Shown here: positions 31,901 through 39,057 of the stretch, piece after piece | How positions within the stretch are numbered: position 1 is the stretch's first letter | Layout of the letters: the number at the start of each line of letters is the position of its first letter | Assembly: GCF_030161095.1 (NCBI RefSeq) | Contig: NZ_BSPP01000011.1 | Location: forward strand, 322,344-370,084 | DNA length: 47,741 bases | Direction: 5' to 3' | Source of the DNA: Cypionkella aquatica | GTDB lineage: Bacteria > Pseudomonadota > Alphaproteobacteria > Rhodobacterales > Rhodobacteraceae | The notes under the pieces: model-generated | What the model was told of the DNA's origin: nothing | The model's input: the letters and a program-made list of their open reading frames with translations, nothing else | Database searches by the model: none | Made by a program: the position numbers and the translations under genes

Positions 31901-32222
31901 GGTGGTTGGCATAATAGTTGTCCCAGACCAGCTTTGCCGCATGGGACGGATCTTCGGGTGCTTTGGTCGCGGCCGCGATGAGCATCGAGCGGAACACGCT
32001 GGACCGCCGCCGCGCCCACCATTTCGACATCTGATAGATCGGCTTGCCCGCGTTGCCCTCGATCACAGCGACCTGGTTCACGGGCAGGATAGGAAAATCC
32101 ACCTCAAGGCAGGTCTTGGGCCGGTTGGGATCGCTGAAATCGACGGTCTCCATGGCGACGGCTTTACTAGCACCCACCGCACGCGCGACCTCTTGGGCAA
32201 TCAGTTCTTTCTTGGTCGCCAT
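28956..32222 (-). CDS. DUF1156 adenine-specific DNA methyltransferase
   Basis: 1088 residues. The N-terminal DUF1156 region has CLEVDFPILPVNQVAVIEGN and MSKWWARRRSSVFRSML, followed by an SAM-site-like motif DIFMGGGTTLVEGSRLG (120-136). Zinc-ribbon pairs follow (CPSCDTSFDI, CPGCEMKSA). The catalytic motif IV, ITDPPFGNNIQYSELADYF, has DPPF at 698-701, with DGGLLAFTFHHSEDEPW afterward. Proteins of this kind methylate adenine N6 to mark host DNA in BREX/Pgl-like systems. The middle third (about 29.9-31.4 kb) is less GC-rich than both ends, suggesting exchange of the target-recognition region. AAGGA precedes the ATG, 13 bases after the PglZ gene. Confidence 0.9.
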   Translation of the reverse strand: MATKKELIAQEVARAVGASKAVAMETVDFSDPNRPKTCLEVDFPILPVNQVAVIEGNAGKPIYQMSKWWARRRSSVFRSMLIAAATKAPEDPSHAAKLVWDNYYANHQKKGAFKHLKVADIFMGGGTTLVEGSRLGMQMSGNDLNPVAWFVVKQELADVDLDEVKRLLADIEAEVKPQIMPFYYCDGPNGEKGTWTHKPSGKVMGVDFDPLALKPEERKDYGYEGPEIIYTFWAKHGPCQVTGCGHRTPIMTSPVMAIKTISVKSWAHKCPSCDTSFDIEEAEARMAPDVPLYVAPEELPYANLSASGQVTCPGCEMKSAAHVHPTTGLHIESGRGQLRLGKGKNKKVELTLLVHPDWLAGTARKGLDGTIFGGAAQDDAASTIPWNNERAKNLHLLEVRGQLPESVTCPTTGVSFSTGKDAGTVPKKSHFTCAACGTEQDVLQTMTLFGKAGPMANYGLQGYTEDPSSKAAPYGGRFYMPATGIYVKQYNAALYEWERRRNTDLAGFWPKARLPEGFKTTYQRIPEHGYPEFQDMFNPRQLLVHSLLLKAISECGGTKYSQSARESVLGGFQQYLRNQSMFSFWHITKDHYAPSMSNNNYHPKANVVEVGVFAAAGYGPWKSTIKVIPEALEWKDNPWELVAASNLEREWPSLSQEIQGKSEKVFPKDQPAAARLFQGSATALDGIETGSIDLVITDPPFGNNIQYSELADYFYVWLRLVLKGKYPEVFSAELTPKAMEAVTNPVREKDDPEGFYKRLLTQSWVESHRILKDGGLLAFTFHHSEDEPWVSVLESLFDAGFYLEAAYPIRSDETKGEGSKPGTFGSQQIEYDIIHVCRKRTEEPKPVSWGRMRREVLADVRQLQGMLENHARAGLPAADLQVIRRGKALEYFSRHYGKVYVDEGRPISVKDALVGINQLIDEDANKTAEPPPVIAEPISRQFLRIFDGKTELARDQIQKLLRGSGIAPDEFETRRWCNEDKKVFHLVDPLAFARDWQGKHRRKLTADLDQALVMVGACYDGSGINASDTLKNENFKPHPALKSLLEWLSKRGQTQTMRNAASRALTIYNNWAASNKDQVRQLSLFQED

Positions 32223-32235
32223 GGGCGTTAATTCC

Positions 32236-33225
32236 TTACTTCGTCAATTCAACAAACGGGCAGAGCATCTCGAGCAGGGACAGGCCGCCATGCGCGAGGG
32301 TGGGGTATCCGCCCTGGCTTTTCCATTTCCAGCGGCCGAGGGCGAGCAGGTGCTTGCCGTGCGGGCTGTCAACCTGCAGCGCGACCGGGGGAACGAACGG
32401 GCCCGGGTCGTGATCGCCAGCGGCGAGGCGGCCGCTTTTGAGGGCGTTCTTCAGGAAGGTGCCCTGATCGTCTGCCGCGTCGAAGAATAAGCCGGTTGCG
32501 GCATAGCCGTGGTCGGAGGTGATCACCAAGCGGCGACCTGTCGCCAGCCGCTCCACGAATGACCAGAAATCGTCGCTGGTAAGCTGCGCCGCGATGTCCC
32601 GTGTGAGCACATCCAGACCTTGGCCGGCACCGGCGCCATCGTGGAGCTTCGTGTCAGGCCATTGGTGCCAGAACAGCCAGTTGGGTGAGGCGTCGATCAG
32701 CCCGGCACAATCTTTCCAAGGCATGTCGATGCACTCGGTCCTGGCAGGCGCGAGGCGGTGAAGCAGGCCGCCGCCGTTGTTCTGAAGCTGACCGCGGCTG
32801 TTCAACCCGAGCGCCTTGGCGAAGGCGTTTGTTTCGCTGGGTATCTCAGCCGCGTAAGCCGTGGAGGTATGCCGCGCGAAGCCGCGAGCCTTCGCGCCCT
32901 CGATCAGCCAGGGCAGTTCCCGCAGGCTGAGGCCGTCCAAGACAAGCACCGCTTTGGCACTGTATGGTTTTTCCCACCATTCGCTGACCTTGTCGGCGTT
33001 GCGCGGGACGATATCCCCAAAAGCCCGCCACAAATCCCAAGCCACCGACGAAAGGAAATGGTCCAACTCACCGATAGCGCGGTCGCGCCGTGTGACTTCC
33101 GCAGATGCGCTGGCGACATTCAGCGGACTGCCGCAGACTTCCAAGGCGAGTTCAATCACGGTCTGCCAAGCCTCTTCGGGTGAAGACTTGGTCAGATCAA
33201 GCAACTGTTGTGCGTCCAAAGCCAT
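32236..33225 (-). CDS. PglZ-domain protein (alkaline phosphatase-like)
   Basis: 329 residues. The alkaline-phosphatase-fold metal sites are seen in KAVLVLDGLSLRELP (Asp97) and RLVITSDHGYAATG (SDHG at 237-240), and a conserved tail reads AHGGLSLLEMLCPFV. This is short for a BREX PglZ, which is often 650-900 residues, so it represents mostly the catalytic core. PglZ proteins are required in Pgl, BREX and related systems; metal-dependent nuclease or phosphodiesterase activity has been reported for some. TGATG overlap with the DUF499 gene upstream. Confidence 0.87.
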   Translation of the reverse strand: MALDAQQLLDLTKSSPEEAWQTVIELALEVCGSPLNVASASAEVTRRDRAIGELDHFLSSVAWDLWRAFGDIVPRNADKVSEWWEKPYSAKAVLVLDGLSLRELPWLIEGAKARGFARHTSTAYAAEIPSETNAFAKALGLNSRGQLQNNGGGLLHRLAPARTECIDMPWKDCAGLIDASPNWLFWHQWPDTKLHDGAGAGQGLDVLTRDIAAQLTSDDFWSFVERLATGRRLVITSDHGYAATGLFFDAADDQGTFLKNALKSGRLAAGDHDPGPFVPPVALQVDSPHGKHLLALGRWKWKSQGGYPTLAHGGLSLLEMLCPFVELTK

Positions 33226-35984
33226 CAGTTGCCCTCCTTGTCTAGGGAAAGCTCGAACGTCATGCCATCAGGAAGCTTCTTGAGCAGCTCCTTGAGCTGA
33301 GCGCCGGTGGCTGCAGTTACCTTGATGGTCACTTCCTTGACGGGCGTCGCTGGACCAATGCCCCAGCTCTCAACTTTGCCGATGAGATTCAAAGGGGAGG
33401 TTGCTGAGCTGGCGAAAGGCGTACGACCGCTTCCTGCGCCTCCACCAAAGATCCCGCCCGGTGGCGGGGTTGGGTCTGGGGCGGGTGCGACTGGCGGGTC
33501 TCCGATGGCTCCACCAACCGGTGGAGTCGGTGCTGGTGCTCCACCGTCAAAGAGGCCACCAACAGGAGGCACCAAAGGTGGTGGCGTCACGGATGCAGAG
33601 CCGCCGGTCGACGGAACCGCAGAAGGGGGCAGAATGAAAACCTCATCCAGCTGACGACCAGTGAAGGCCAACTTTGGTCTCAGACGTCTCCAAGCGGCAT
33701 CTTCATCTTCGCCGGCCAGAGCCTGCAAATACTCCATGCCACGCAAGTTGATTGCGACCTTGCCACGGGCACACAGCCGGATAATTCGTTCCTTCATTGC
33801 AGTTTCGCCAAGCCACGGGATGCAGTCTTGGCCAGAGGGCCTTGGTTCCTGAAGCTCCTTCAGAAGCTTACCAACCGAGCTGTTACTGTTCGCAGCATCA
33901 AGAACGAGGTCTTGGAAGTCTTCCGGCACGAACAAATCGTTCGTCAACGCATTCTCGATGGCGTCCGGGATCTTCGAACCTTGCTCTCGCAAGGCTTCAA
34001 CGTGAAACTCACACTTCGAAGGATCCGAGAAATTCCACCTGTACATCACTGCAAATCGGTCGAACCGTTTCCGCAGGATATCCCTCAGTTCGCTTTGATA
34101 CTTCGCGTGAAGCTTACGATATTCAGCGTTCTGGTTGCCCCATTCCCGCGCTTTCATTTCTGCGCGTGCAAGGATGATCAGGTCGCGGTCGTAGAATGCG
34201 TTCGTAAAGCCCGAGCGCGGCAGCAAGAAGCGCACGGTGTTCCTGCGCTTTTGCATGTGGTCTTTGACCCAACGCCCAAGACGTTCATGCAAGCGGTCGG
34301 GTTCTTCAGGGAGAACCAGGATGGGGAGTCTGTCGTCCCATTGATCTGGGTGTTCACTTTCCTCGAGCCCAGTCCACGGGTCGGTTTGCCAGCTGCGCGG
34401 CAAAGCAATCACTCGGAAGTTTCGCGCTACCTCTTCGGTTCCGCTGATGACGTAGCGAACTTCCTTGGCAAGCTGCGCGAGATCTGCTCCGTCAGTGAAC
34501 AGCCTGTCGTTGCGGGCGGATGCCATCACTTTGGCTTGCGGGTTCTCTTCCTCTTTGAAAACCAGCCGCGTTCCGTCCTGGTGTATATTGAAGCTGTTTT
34601 CGATGATGGTTGCCAGCTCAACCTGGAAAGCGTTGTCGTCTACCTTCTTGGTCTTCGTGATGTCGGCCTGCAGGATCGCTGGGTCAGCGCCAGCCAAGTT
34701 GCCGACGGCAATTGACCGCAGCCACAAAGCACCGACAATTTCCTGAAGGTGGGGCGCTTTTGATGCGTGGTCCGGTACGGCTTCGACCACAGAGGTCAAA
34801 TTTCGTAGGGCTTTGTCCCGAAGCGACCGGTGCTGTTGGTTCGCGACCGAGTCAAGCAATGCACCAATACCGGTGGTATCATCGTCGAGCTTGAAGTCCG
34901 CAGAGGTAAGGACCGGGGTCGCATCCCCCCGGCTTTTGAACAGGTTTGCGAGGATGCGGATGAGGTCTCGGGTCTCCTGCGCATCAGTTGCAACCAATAC
35001 TTGGTCCTCGAGTAGCTGCAGCAGATGCGGCGAGAATGGCCAAGATTCGAGAAAATCGCGCTGTTTGCGATCCTGCTCACCGGCAGGAACGTTCATCAGC
35101 CTGATGTACTCCGAGACGTGTGTCGCCAATACGTTCTCAATCGCTGGCGAGGTGATCTGAAGCCTGTTCTCAAACAGGCGATGCAGCAACATTCTGCGGC
35201 GGTCGACCTGTATCTTGTCAGGGCTTCCACCTGCTCGAAAATCAACTTGGACCGGGTTTACTCGATGGATCTGTTGGTACGCATCGCTTGTGCCGTTTCG
35301 CACGGACACAACAAGCACAAGAAGCTCCGGGTGCTCCTTGGCGATTTCAGAAAGGATCTGAATGAAGTTGAACGCCCAGCTCTTCCAAGGGGTTTGCTTT
35401 GAGTTGGTCAGACTGTCGTACCATGTCTGGAACTCGTCCAGGAGCAGCATGGTCGGAGTGTGGCGCAGCAGTTCTAGAATAAGCTGATCGGAGGGTATGT
35501 CGGTCTTGGCCGACCCCATGCCTTCCCACTTTCCCTTAATGTATGTGCCATGTGGGTGGCGCTCAAAGATCATGTCCCACAAAAACTTGTACCGGTGGCG
35601 GTGAAGGCTTTCGCCGAGCACAAGCATGCCGTCTCGGAGGGGAATTGAGCCGATCTTCGGATCGTTCAGCGTCACTGACCAGTTGCCTAGCCAGGCTTTC
35701 GTCGAAGCTGGATCGTGGACAGCGTGATAAAGGGTGGCCATCAAGTGGGATTTGCCGAGGCCCCGTTCGCCGATGACTACGACGGGACGTCCTTGGCCAG
35801 GCCCTACGGCCTCTATGCCCTTCAGAAGATCAAGCGTGGGGTAGGTAATCTCTAAGAAATTCTGAGCCGGTACCTGTGTGGCGCCGGTATTGCTCTCGTT
35901 GGAAAGTTCAATCGCAGTGCCCTGCAAGCGGCGGCCTAGAAATTCTCCGCGTAGTTTAAGCCCGAGCATAGAGCACCCCATCAC
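33225..35984 (-). CDS. DUF499 family P-loop ATPase, anti-phage associated
   Basis: 919 residues from the GTG at 35984; internal starts at 35981 and 35969 are possible. N-terminal Walker A, IGERGLGKSHLM (GERGLGKS at 72-79), and Walker B, TMLLLDEFQTWYD (Asp183, Glu184), are present. LVLVVSVRNGTSD may hold the sensor. Residues ~790-860 are a low-complexity Pro/Gly linker (repeats such as PTPPVGG and APDPTPPPGG), leading to a small C-terminal domain with VKEVTIKVTAATGAQLKELLKKLPDG. It would take the place of BrxC/PglY, the large ATPase of BREX (inference). The first gene after the regulator, overlapping its stop as GTGA. Confidence 0.88.
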   Translation of the reverse strand: MMGCSMLGLKLRGEFLGRRLQGTAIELSNESNTGATQVPAQNFLEITYPTLDLLKGIEAVGPGQGRPVVVIGERGLGKSHLMATLYHAVHDPASTKAWLGNWSVTLNDPKIGSIPLRDGMLVLGESLHRHRYKFLWDMIFERHPHGTYIKGKWEGMGSAKTDIPSDQLILELLRHTPTMLLLDEFQTWYDSLTNSKQTPWKSWAFNFIQILSEIAKEHPELLVLVVSVRNGTSDAYQQIHRVNPVQVDFRAGGSPDKIQVDRRRMLLHRLFENRLQITSPAIENVLATHVSEYIRLMNVPAGEQDRKQRDFLESWPFSPHLLQLLEDQVLVATDAQETRDLIRILANLFKSRGDATPVLTSADFKLDDDTTGIGALLDSVANQQHRSLRDKALRNLTSVVEAVPDHASKAPHLQEIVGALWLRSIAVGNLAGADPAILQADITKTKKVDDNAFQVELATIIENSFNIHQDGTRLVFKEEENPQAKVMASARNDRLFTDGADLAQLAKEVRYVISGTEEVARNFRVIALPRSWQTDPWTGLEESEHPDQWDDRLPILVLPEEPDRLHERLGRWVKDHMQKRRNTVRFLLPRSGFTNAFYDRDLIILARAEMKAREWGNQNAEYRKLHAKYQSELRDILRKRFDRFAVMYRWNFSDPSKCEFHVEALREQGSKIPDAIENALTNDLFVPEDFQDLVLDAANSNSSVGKLLKELQEPRPSGQDCIPWLGETAMKERIIRLCARGKVAINLRGMEYLQALAGEDEDAAWRRLRPKLAFTGRQLDEVFILPPSAVPSTGGSASVTPPPLVPPVGGLFDGGAPAPTPPVGGAIGDPPVAPAPDPTPPPGGIFGGGAGSGRTPFASSATSPLNLIGKVESWGIGPATPVKEVTIKVTAATGAQLKELLKKLPDGMTFELSLDKEGN

Positions 35985-36850
35985 ATTTCAGCTTCAGCGC
36001 GACGTACTTCCGCACTGGATGCCAGCAAAACAATCTGTTGTTCTTCCGGTTTTCGTGAACCCGGGGCTGAATCGAGGCCCAGTCGCCTCAAGGCGTAGTA
36101 CAGCAGCGCCCGTCGAACGGATATCTTGGCACTGCCGCCCGTCATCCCATAGTCGAGTTCGATGACCCGGCGCTGTGTATCGGAAAGTTCCGGATGTGGG
36201 CCGATCACCAGATCGACCTGCTCAGCCCAATCCATGTCCGCAACGCTGCCGATCTGGGATGGCTGCACGCCGCGCGTTTCGAGGATCCGGGAGAGAAGGA
36301 AATCCTTAAAACAGTTATCCAGCAGGCAGAAAGCACGAGTGTGCCACCGGTAGCCATCGAACGCGATGGCATGCGGCGCAATCCAGCGCCAGACTGGTTC
36401 CGGACGAGACAGCGACTGGTACTGCACCTCGACTGCCTCGGTCCGACGAATGGCACCCACAATCGAGCGGAGTGTCACGGGGTTCACACCCCGTACCGGG
36501 GTTGGAGCTGCATCGTAAGCGGGATGGACAGCGATCCATGAATCCTCTGGATCGAGCAGTCCGTCGGCCAGGGACCGAAGCTGCGCGAGATAGCGGCCTG
36601 CGTCAGGTTGCAGAAACTGCGCCTTGAAACCAGGCCCGCGAACATATGTTCGCGCACTTTTGTCGTAGACCATGTTGTCCGGAGCAAAGCCGATGTAACG
36701 ATTCAGGTCGGATGACGCCTGGTTTACCGACAGCCCGAACTGCTCCATCACGTCGCTGCGGTTCACATGCCCCTCCCAGAACAGGCGGAACTCGATGAAC
36801 TCGAGCCGTTGCTCGACGCCCCAACGAAGTTCCCCACTGCCGTTTTCCAA
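35981..36850 (-). CDS. WYL-domain transcriptional regulator (BrxR/CapW type)
   Basis: 289 residues with a TTG start at 36850. A winged helix-turn-helix occupies residues ~10-60 (RLEFIEFRLFWEGHVNRSDVMEQFGLSVNQAS). A WYL-like sensor domain covers ~120-215 (RSIVGAIRRTEAVEVQYQSLS, WRWIAPHAIAFDGYRWHTRAF), and a C-terminal dimerisation extension ends the protein. Homologues BrxR and CapW repress BREX and CBASS operons by binding inverted repeats and are released by a ligand that senses infection. It is the first gene of this operon and sits next to a palindrome (36870-36896), matching that mode. No ATG gives a complete HTH. Confidence 0.88.
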   Translation of the reverse strand: MENGSGELRWGVEQRLEFIEFRLFWEGHVNRSDVMEQFGLSVNQASSDLNRYIGFAPDNMVYDKSARTYVRGPGFKAQFLQPDAGRYLAQLRSLADGLLDPEDSWIAVHPAYDAAPTPVRGVNPVTLRSIVGAIRRTEAVEVQYQSLSRPEPVWRWIAPHAIAFDGYRWHTRAFCLLDNCFKDFLLSRILETRGVQPSQIGSVADMDWAEQVDLVIGPHPELSDTQRRVIELDYGMTGGSAKISVRRALLYYALRRLGLDSAPGSRKPEEQQIVLLASSAEVRRAEAEM

Positions 36851-36869
36851 AGTGTTCTCTTACCTTCGT

Positions 36870-36896
36870 GGATGCGTATAAATAATATGCGCGTCC
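36870..36896 (-). promoter_or_regulatory. Imperfect 27-bp palindrome, likely WYL-regulator operator
   Basis: Arms GGATGCGTATA (36870-36880) and TATGCGCGTCC (36886-36896) pair in 9 of 11 positions around five A/T bases. The site is 20 bases upstream of the regulator start, in an AT-rich stretch where the -10 element would be (TATTAT or TATAC on the minus strand). A second short inverted repeat, GTCCA (36893-36897) with TGGAC (36903-36907), abuts it. Autorepression by the WYL protein is inferred. Confidence 0.55.
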
Positions 36897-36907
36897 ATTT
36901 TTTGGAC

Positions 36908-37234
36908 CTGTTCGGAGGCTACTTGAGCAAGGCAGCGTAATCAATCGAAAACTCGTGTAACGGCGAACGCCGATGCGAGTGAAACACGTGTTTTAGCAAT
37001 AGGATAGGGCGTGCCAGGAGCAAACACGTGCTCGACCGGCACGCCCAACACTGAACATGGCAGGTTGAATCCTCGCCATGCGGTCGGCGAAACCTCGAGC
37101 CGACCTGGTGGGCTCCGAGCGGGTTCGCCGCCATCCCCACCGCCGCGCTTGATCCGGCCCACCGTCCGGCGTCTCCTGCGGTCCCCGCGCTTATCGGGTC
37201 CGGGTCCCCGTCGCGTCATCTTCAATTCTGGACG
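36908..37234. other. Intergenic region between the defence operon and recombinase module
   Basis: About 330 bases without a supportable gene. It contains the upstream part of the defence promoter and a GC-rich stretch near 37080-37200 with no conserved coding signal. A repeated CACGTG-containing element occurs twice (AAACACGTGTTTT near 36984 and AAACACGTGCTCG near 37023). I saw no clear tRNA, terminator or attachment site. Confidence 0.5.
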
Positions 37235-38149
37235 TCAATCGGTGTGGGCGGTCTCGCCCGCAGTGACTTCGGTGATCGTCTGAAACTCGCTCAAGAAGTC
37301 GGCGTGGTTCTGCGCCAGGTAGCGCGTGACCCGTGCATTGCCGACCAGTTTGCCGACGTATCCCTTGATCACCGTCAGCTGCAGATGATCTTGGCCGTAG
37401 GTGTCCTGGATGGAGGCGATCCCCTCTTGCAACCGGGTCAGTTCGCGCTCCATGCGTGCCATCGCTTCGGGCGTGATCCCCTTGACCTTCTTTGGCTTTG
37501 ACGCCTCGACCAACTGCGCCTGAGGCGTGCCGGCCAAGATGGCATTGGCATAGGCAACCGAAAAATTGTTCGCGTTCACGAGGAGCTCTGCTGACTCGAT
37601 CTGGCGTAAGGTCTTCATTTTGCGAAGCGTGTCGAAGACGGCAGCAGTGCAGGGTTTGTCTTTTAGGATTGCGACAGCTTCCTCGCAAATCCCGTCTAGT
37701 AGCCTTGCTTTTCGCATGATGCTGCGCGGGCTTAGGTCGAGCGCGGCCGCAATCCTTTCCTCGGGCACGCCTCGCTCAATCGCCTTGAGGATCATCTTGT
37801 GTTCCTGAATCGGCGCAAGGCGGCTGATCTGTCGATTGTAAGTGAAAGCTTCGTCATCGGTGGAAATCAGGCATTCAACCTCTTGCGCGCCCGAGTCCTT
37901 CAGCACTTCGATACGCATGTGGCCGTCCAGAAGCAGCCAAGTGTCCGCAGCGTCGGGGTTTCGCGCCACGACCGGCGGCTCGACAAGGCCGATTTCGGCT
38001 ATGGACGCAGCGATCTGCCGGTACTTCCTGCTCGATTTCGCGGTCTTGCTCATCGTCCGGAGGGGCAGAACCGCTTCGATGCGCAGGGTGATGCATTGGT
38101 CCTCGAATCCTCGAGAAACCCCGCGGGAAGAGCTGGGCTCCCGCCTCAC
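37235..38149 (-). CDS. ParB/RepB-like protein with RepB C-terminal domain
   Basis: 304 residues, GTG start overlapping the upstream gene by four bases. A ParB N-terminal fold is visible: IEAVLPLRTMSKTAKSSRKYRQIAASIAEIGLVEPPVV and WLLLDGHMRIEVLKDSGAQEVECL, in which GHMR replaces the GERR of true ParB CTPases. A helix-turn-helix-like stretch follows (VPEERIAAALDLSPRSIMRKARLL). The C-terminal part (about 170-300) fits the plasmid partition RepB C-terminal family. There is no ParA here. In this recurring trio with a serine recombinase the proteins probably assist or regulate recombination; this is inference. Confidence 0.82.
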   Translation of the reverse strand: MRREPSSSRGVSRGFEDQCITLRIEAVLPLRTMSKTAKSSRKYRQIAASIAEIGLVEPPVVARNPDAADTWLLLDGHMRIEVLKDSGAQEVECLISTDDEAFTYNRQISRLAPIQEHKMILKAIERGVPEERIAAALDLSPRSIMRKARLLDGICEEAVAILKDKPCTAAVFDTLRKMKTLRQIESAELLVNANNFSVAYANAILAGTPQAQLVEASKPKKVKGITPEAMARMERELTRLQEGIASIQDTYGQDHLQLTVIKGYVGKLVGNARVTRYLAQNHADFLSEFQTITEVTAGETAHTD

Positions 38150-39057
38150 GGCTGCGCCCCGTCGATAACCGCTTGGGCCAGGTAGCCTGGCATAGTCTGC
38201 AGCCCCTCGGCGCGGAGCAGTGTCAGGAAGTGGTCATCGGTGCATAGCGTGCGAAAGGCCTCACGGACGAACATGAGCCGACTCTGGGTCAGCTCGGCCT
38301 TCTTGATCAGTAGCTTCTGGCGGGCCGCCTCTTGCTGATACGCCCGGACGAGCCCTTCGCTCGTCAGCGCTCGCTTGGGGCCCTTCCGGCCAAGCGGGTT
38401 GCTGCGAAGCTGAGGTCCACGGGCTTCCCGTTGCTGGATCAGACGGCGCACAAGGGTCAACTTTCGGCCGCGGAGTTTCTTTTGGGTGTAGGCATCCATC
38501 AGGGCGTCTTGTGCGCCCTTGGCATCCGTCTTCGATATCTCGATGGCCAAGTTGAGTGGCAACATCCCCGTTTCCACAGCCGAGACGAGGCGTTCTTCAC
38601 CTTTTTCCAGCAGGCCAGCGATCATGCCGACATAGTCACCCGTCACGCCGATCTTGGCCCCAATCTGGCGGTCGCTGTAGCCGCGCTGCCGCAGGGTGCC
38701 AATCTCCCGCATCAGGTCGATCGGGTTGTGCTGTCGACGTGCGCAATTTTCCACCAAGCTCATGACAAGGCACTGACTCTCATCGGCGTCGATCACGATC
38801 GCAGGGATTTGCGTCTGCTTTAACTCGATGAAGGCTTCGAGTCGGCCCTGACCGCACACTAGATCATATTCTGTCGGGTCGGTCCCCGGGCGCGGCGCGA
38901 CGGTGATGGGCCGCTTCAGGCCAATGCTGGCGATGTTGGCGACCATCTCTTCAAAGGCCCTTCGATTTCTCACACGGGGGTTCAGGATCCTTATCCGATC
39001 CGTCGGGATCATCGTCACCTGCTTGTGGCCGCCATGCTCCTGGTCGTCATCCATCAC
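38146..39057 (-). CDS. ParB/RepB-like protein, first of the pair
   Basis: 303 residues; GTG at 39057 or ATG at 39054, overlapping the recombinase stop. The ParB domain has VTMIPTDRIRILNPRVRNRRAFEEMV and YDLVCGQGRLEAFIELKQTQIPAIVIDAD, with GQGR at the position of the ParB nucleotide-binding GERR. LVENCARRQHNPIDLMREI and YSDRQIGAKIGVTGDYVGMI follow as HTH. The C-terminal half is basic, with LRSNPLGRKGPKRALTSEGLV. It is paralogous in outline to the next protein but clearly diverged from it, so the two may act as a heteromer at a common DNA site. Confidence 0.82.
   Translation of the reverse strand: MMDDDQEHGGHKQVTMIPTDRIRILNPRVRNRRAFEEMVANIASIGLKRPITVAPRPGTDPTEYDLVCGQGRLEAFIELKQTQIPAIVIDADESQCLVMSLVENCARRQHNPIDLMREIGTLRQRGYSDRQIGAKIGVTGDYVGMIAGLLEKGEERLVSAVETGMLPLNLAIEISKTDAKGAQDALMDAYTQKKLRGRKLTLVRRLIQQREARGPQLRSNPLGRKGPKRALTSEGLVRAYQQEAARQKLLIKKAELTQSRLMFVREAFRTLCTDDHFLTLLRAEGLQTMPGYLAQAVIDGAQP

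Larger units (their letters stand above)
25682..36850 (-). other. BREX-like defence operon (WYL-DUF499-PglZ-DUF1156-166aa-SNF2)
   Basis: Six minus-strand genes are packed with overlaps of 1-4 bases or gaps under 15 bases, so a single transcript from upstream of 36850 is likely. PglZ plus a large adenine methyltransferase, a P-loop ATPase and a helicase are the core parts of BREX and Pgl-type phage exclusion. DUF499 and DUF1156 proteins are annotated as anti-phage-associated in public databases. The set lacks recognisable BrxA, BrxB, BrxL and a BrxC of canonical size. I recall DUF1156-type methyltransferase with an SNF2-type helicase as BREX type 3-like features; assignment as a divergent BREX relative is inference. 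Confidence 0.8.

Noticed and set aside
25682-36850. DISARM system
   Set aside because: The SNF2 helicase and methyltransferase fit in part, but there is no DrmA/DrmB/DrmC pattern, while PglZ and DUF499 point to the BREX/Pgl side.
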